Of a stretch of DNA of 64,000 nucleotides, positions 63,936 to 64,000 are shown piece by piece. This DNA comes from Holophagales bacterium (GTDB taxonomy: Bacteria; Acidobacteriota; Thermoanaerobaculia; Multivoradales; Multivoraceae), in the NCBI GenBank assembly GCA_009837885.1, contig VXSP01000045.1, positions 411,544 to 475,543 of the forward strand. Reading direction: 5' to 3'. The notes beneath the pieces were generated by a model. That model was not told the DNA's origin and made no database searches. It saw only the letters and a list, made by a program, of their open reading frames with translations. How positions within the stretch are numbered: the stretch's first letter is position 1; each line of letters opens with the position of its first letter. Position numbers and translations under genes: made by a program.

Positions 63936-64000
63936 ATGGCCTGGGCGCGCGGCGAGCTTCTGGGGGCACTTCTTTCGGAGGAGAACGCCGAGGCACTCGT
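63936..64000 (+). CDS. Start of an unidentified gene, cut by the window
   Basis: ATG 63936 opens MAWARGELLGALLSEENAEA and runs to the window edge. GTG 63933 is an alternative start. The sequence is too short to identify. Confidence 0.35.
   Translation, partial: MAWARGELLGALLSEENAEAL

Overview
The window is GC-rich chromosomal DNA, densely coded on both strands, with no phage, transposase, CRISPR array, rRNA or tRNA that I can see. The gene set suggests an aerobic, heterotrophic member of the Acidobacteriota or a close relative. The pointers are a secreted DUF5916 protein, a PQQ beta-propeller dehydrogenase, many acyl-CoA dehydrogenases and CaiB/BaiF CoA-transferases, and an M14 peptidase ending in a C-terminal domain that I remember mostly from acidobacterial exported proteins. 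This placement is inference from gene families, not a marker-gene result.

Layout. 1-6.3 kb: a truncated NahK-like sugar kinase divergent from an SPFH membrane protein paired with a small ribbon-helix-helix protein, then the housekeeping sigma factor RpoD, a DUF72 protein and a MATE exporter. 6.3-14.1 kb: M14 peptidase; a three-gene succinate dehydrogenase (sdhCAB) of the actinobacterial Sdh1 type; a TPR protein; a nitroreductase. 14.1-19.8 kb: PQQ dehydrogenase, enoyl-CoA hydratase, DUF1801 protein, TrkA, and a glycine-rich secreted protein. 19.8-26.9 kb: acyl-CoA dehydrogenases and CoA-transferases with an enolase-superfamily enzyme and a CoA-binding protein, apparently for catabolism of an organic acid I cannot name. 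26.9-31.9 kb: sulfur assimilation (MetY, class V aminotransferase, APS reductase, CysG N-terminal domain, SUMT). 31.8-36.5 kb: a TRAP transporter operon that includes an NCS2 permease. 36.5-47.9 kb: a DsbA-like isomerase, DUF5916 protein, hydrolases, an LLM oxidoreductase, and a tungsten/molybdenum aldehyde oxidoreductase followed by a MoaD-phosphotransferase-DUF6285 fusion. 48-60.7 kb: hydrolases, acyl-CoA dehydrogenases, beta-lactamase-like protein, four-CBS protein, amidohydrolase, acyl-CoA ligase and HyuB. 60.9-64 kb: rimO-ribF-trxA.

Three things are not explained by ordinary genes. There are two families of intergenic inverted-repeat elements: family A, three copies, all between convergent genes and partly overlapping stop codons; and family B, two copies with long perfect or near-perfect arms. 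Several genes without a Shine-Dalgarno sequence carry a TAnnnT hexamer 6-12 nt before the start codon, which suggests leaderless transcription. The strongest protein-level oddities are the MoaD-kinase fusion next to the aldehyde oxidoreductase, the NCS2 permease with a soluble tail inside a TRAP operon, and Cys/His motifs in SdhC that could hold a membrane-embedded cluster.
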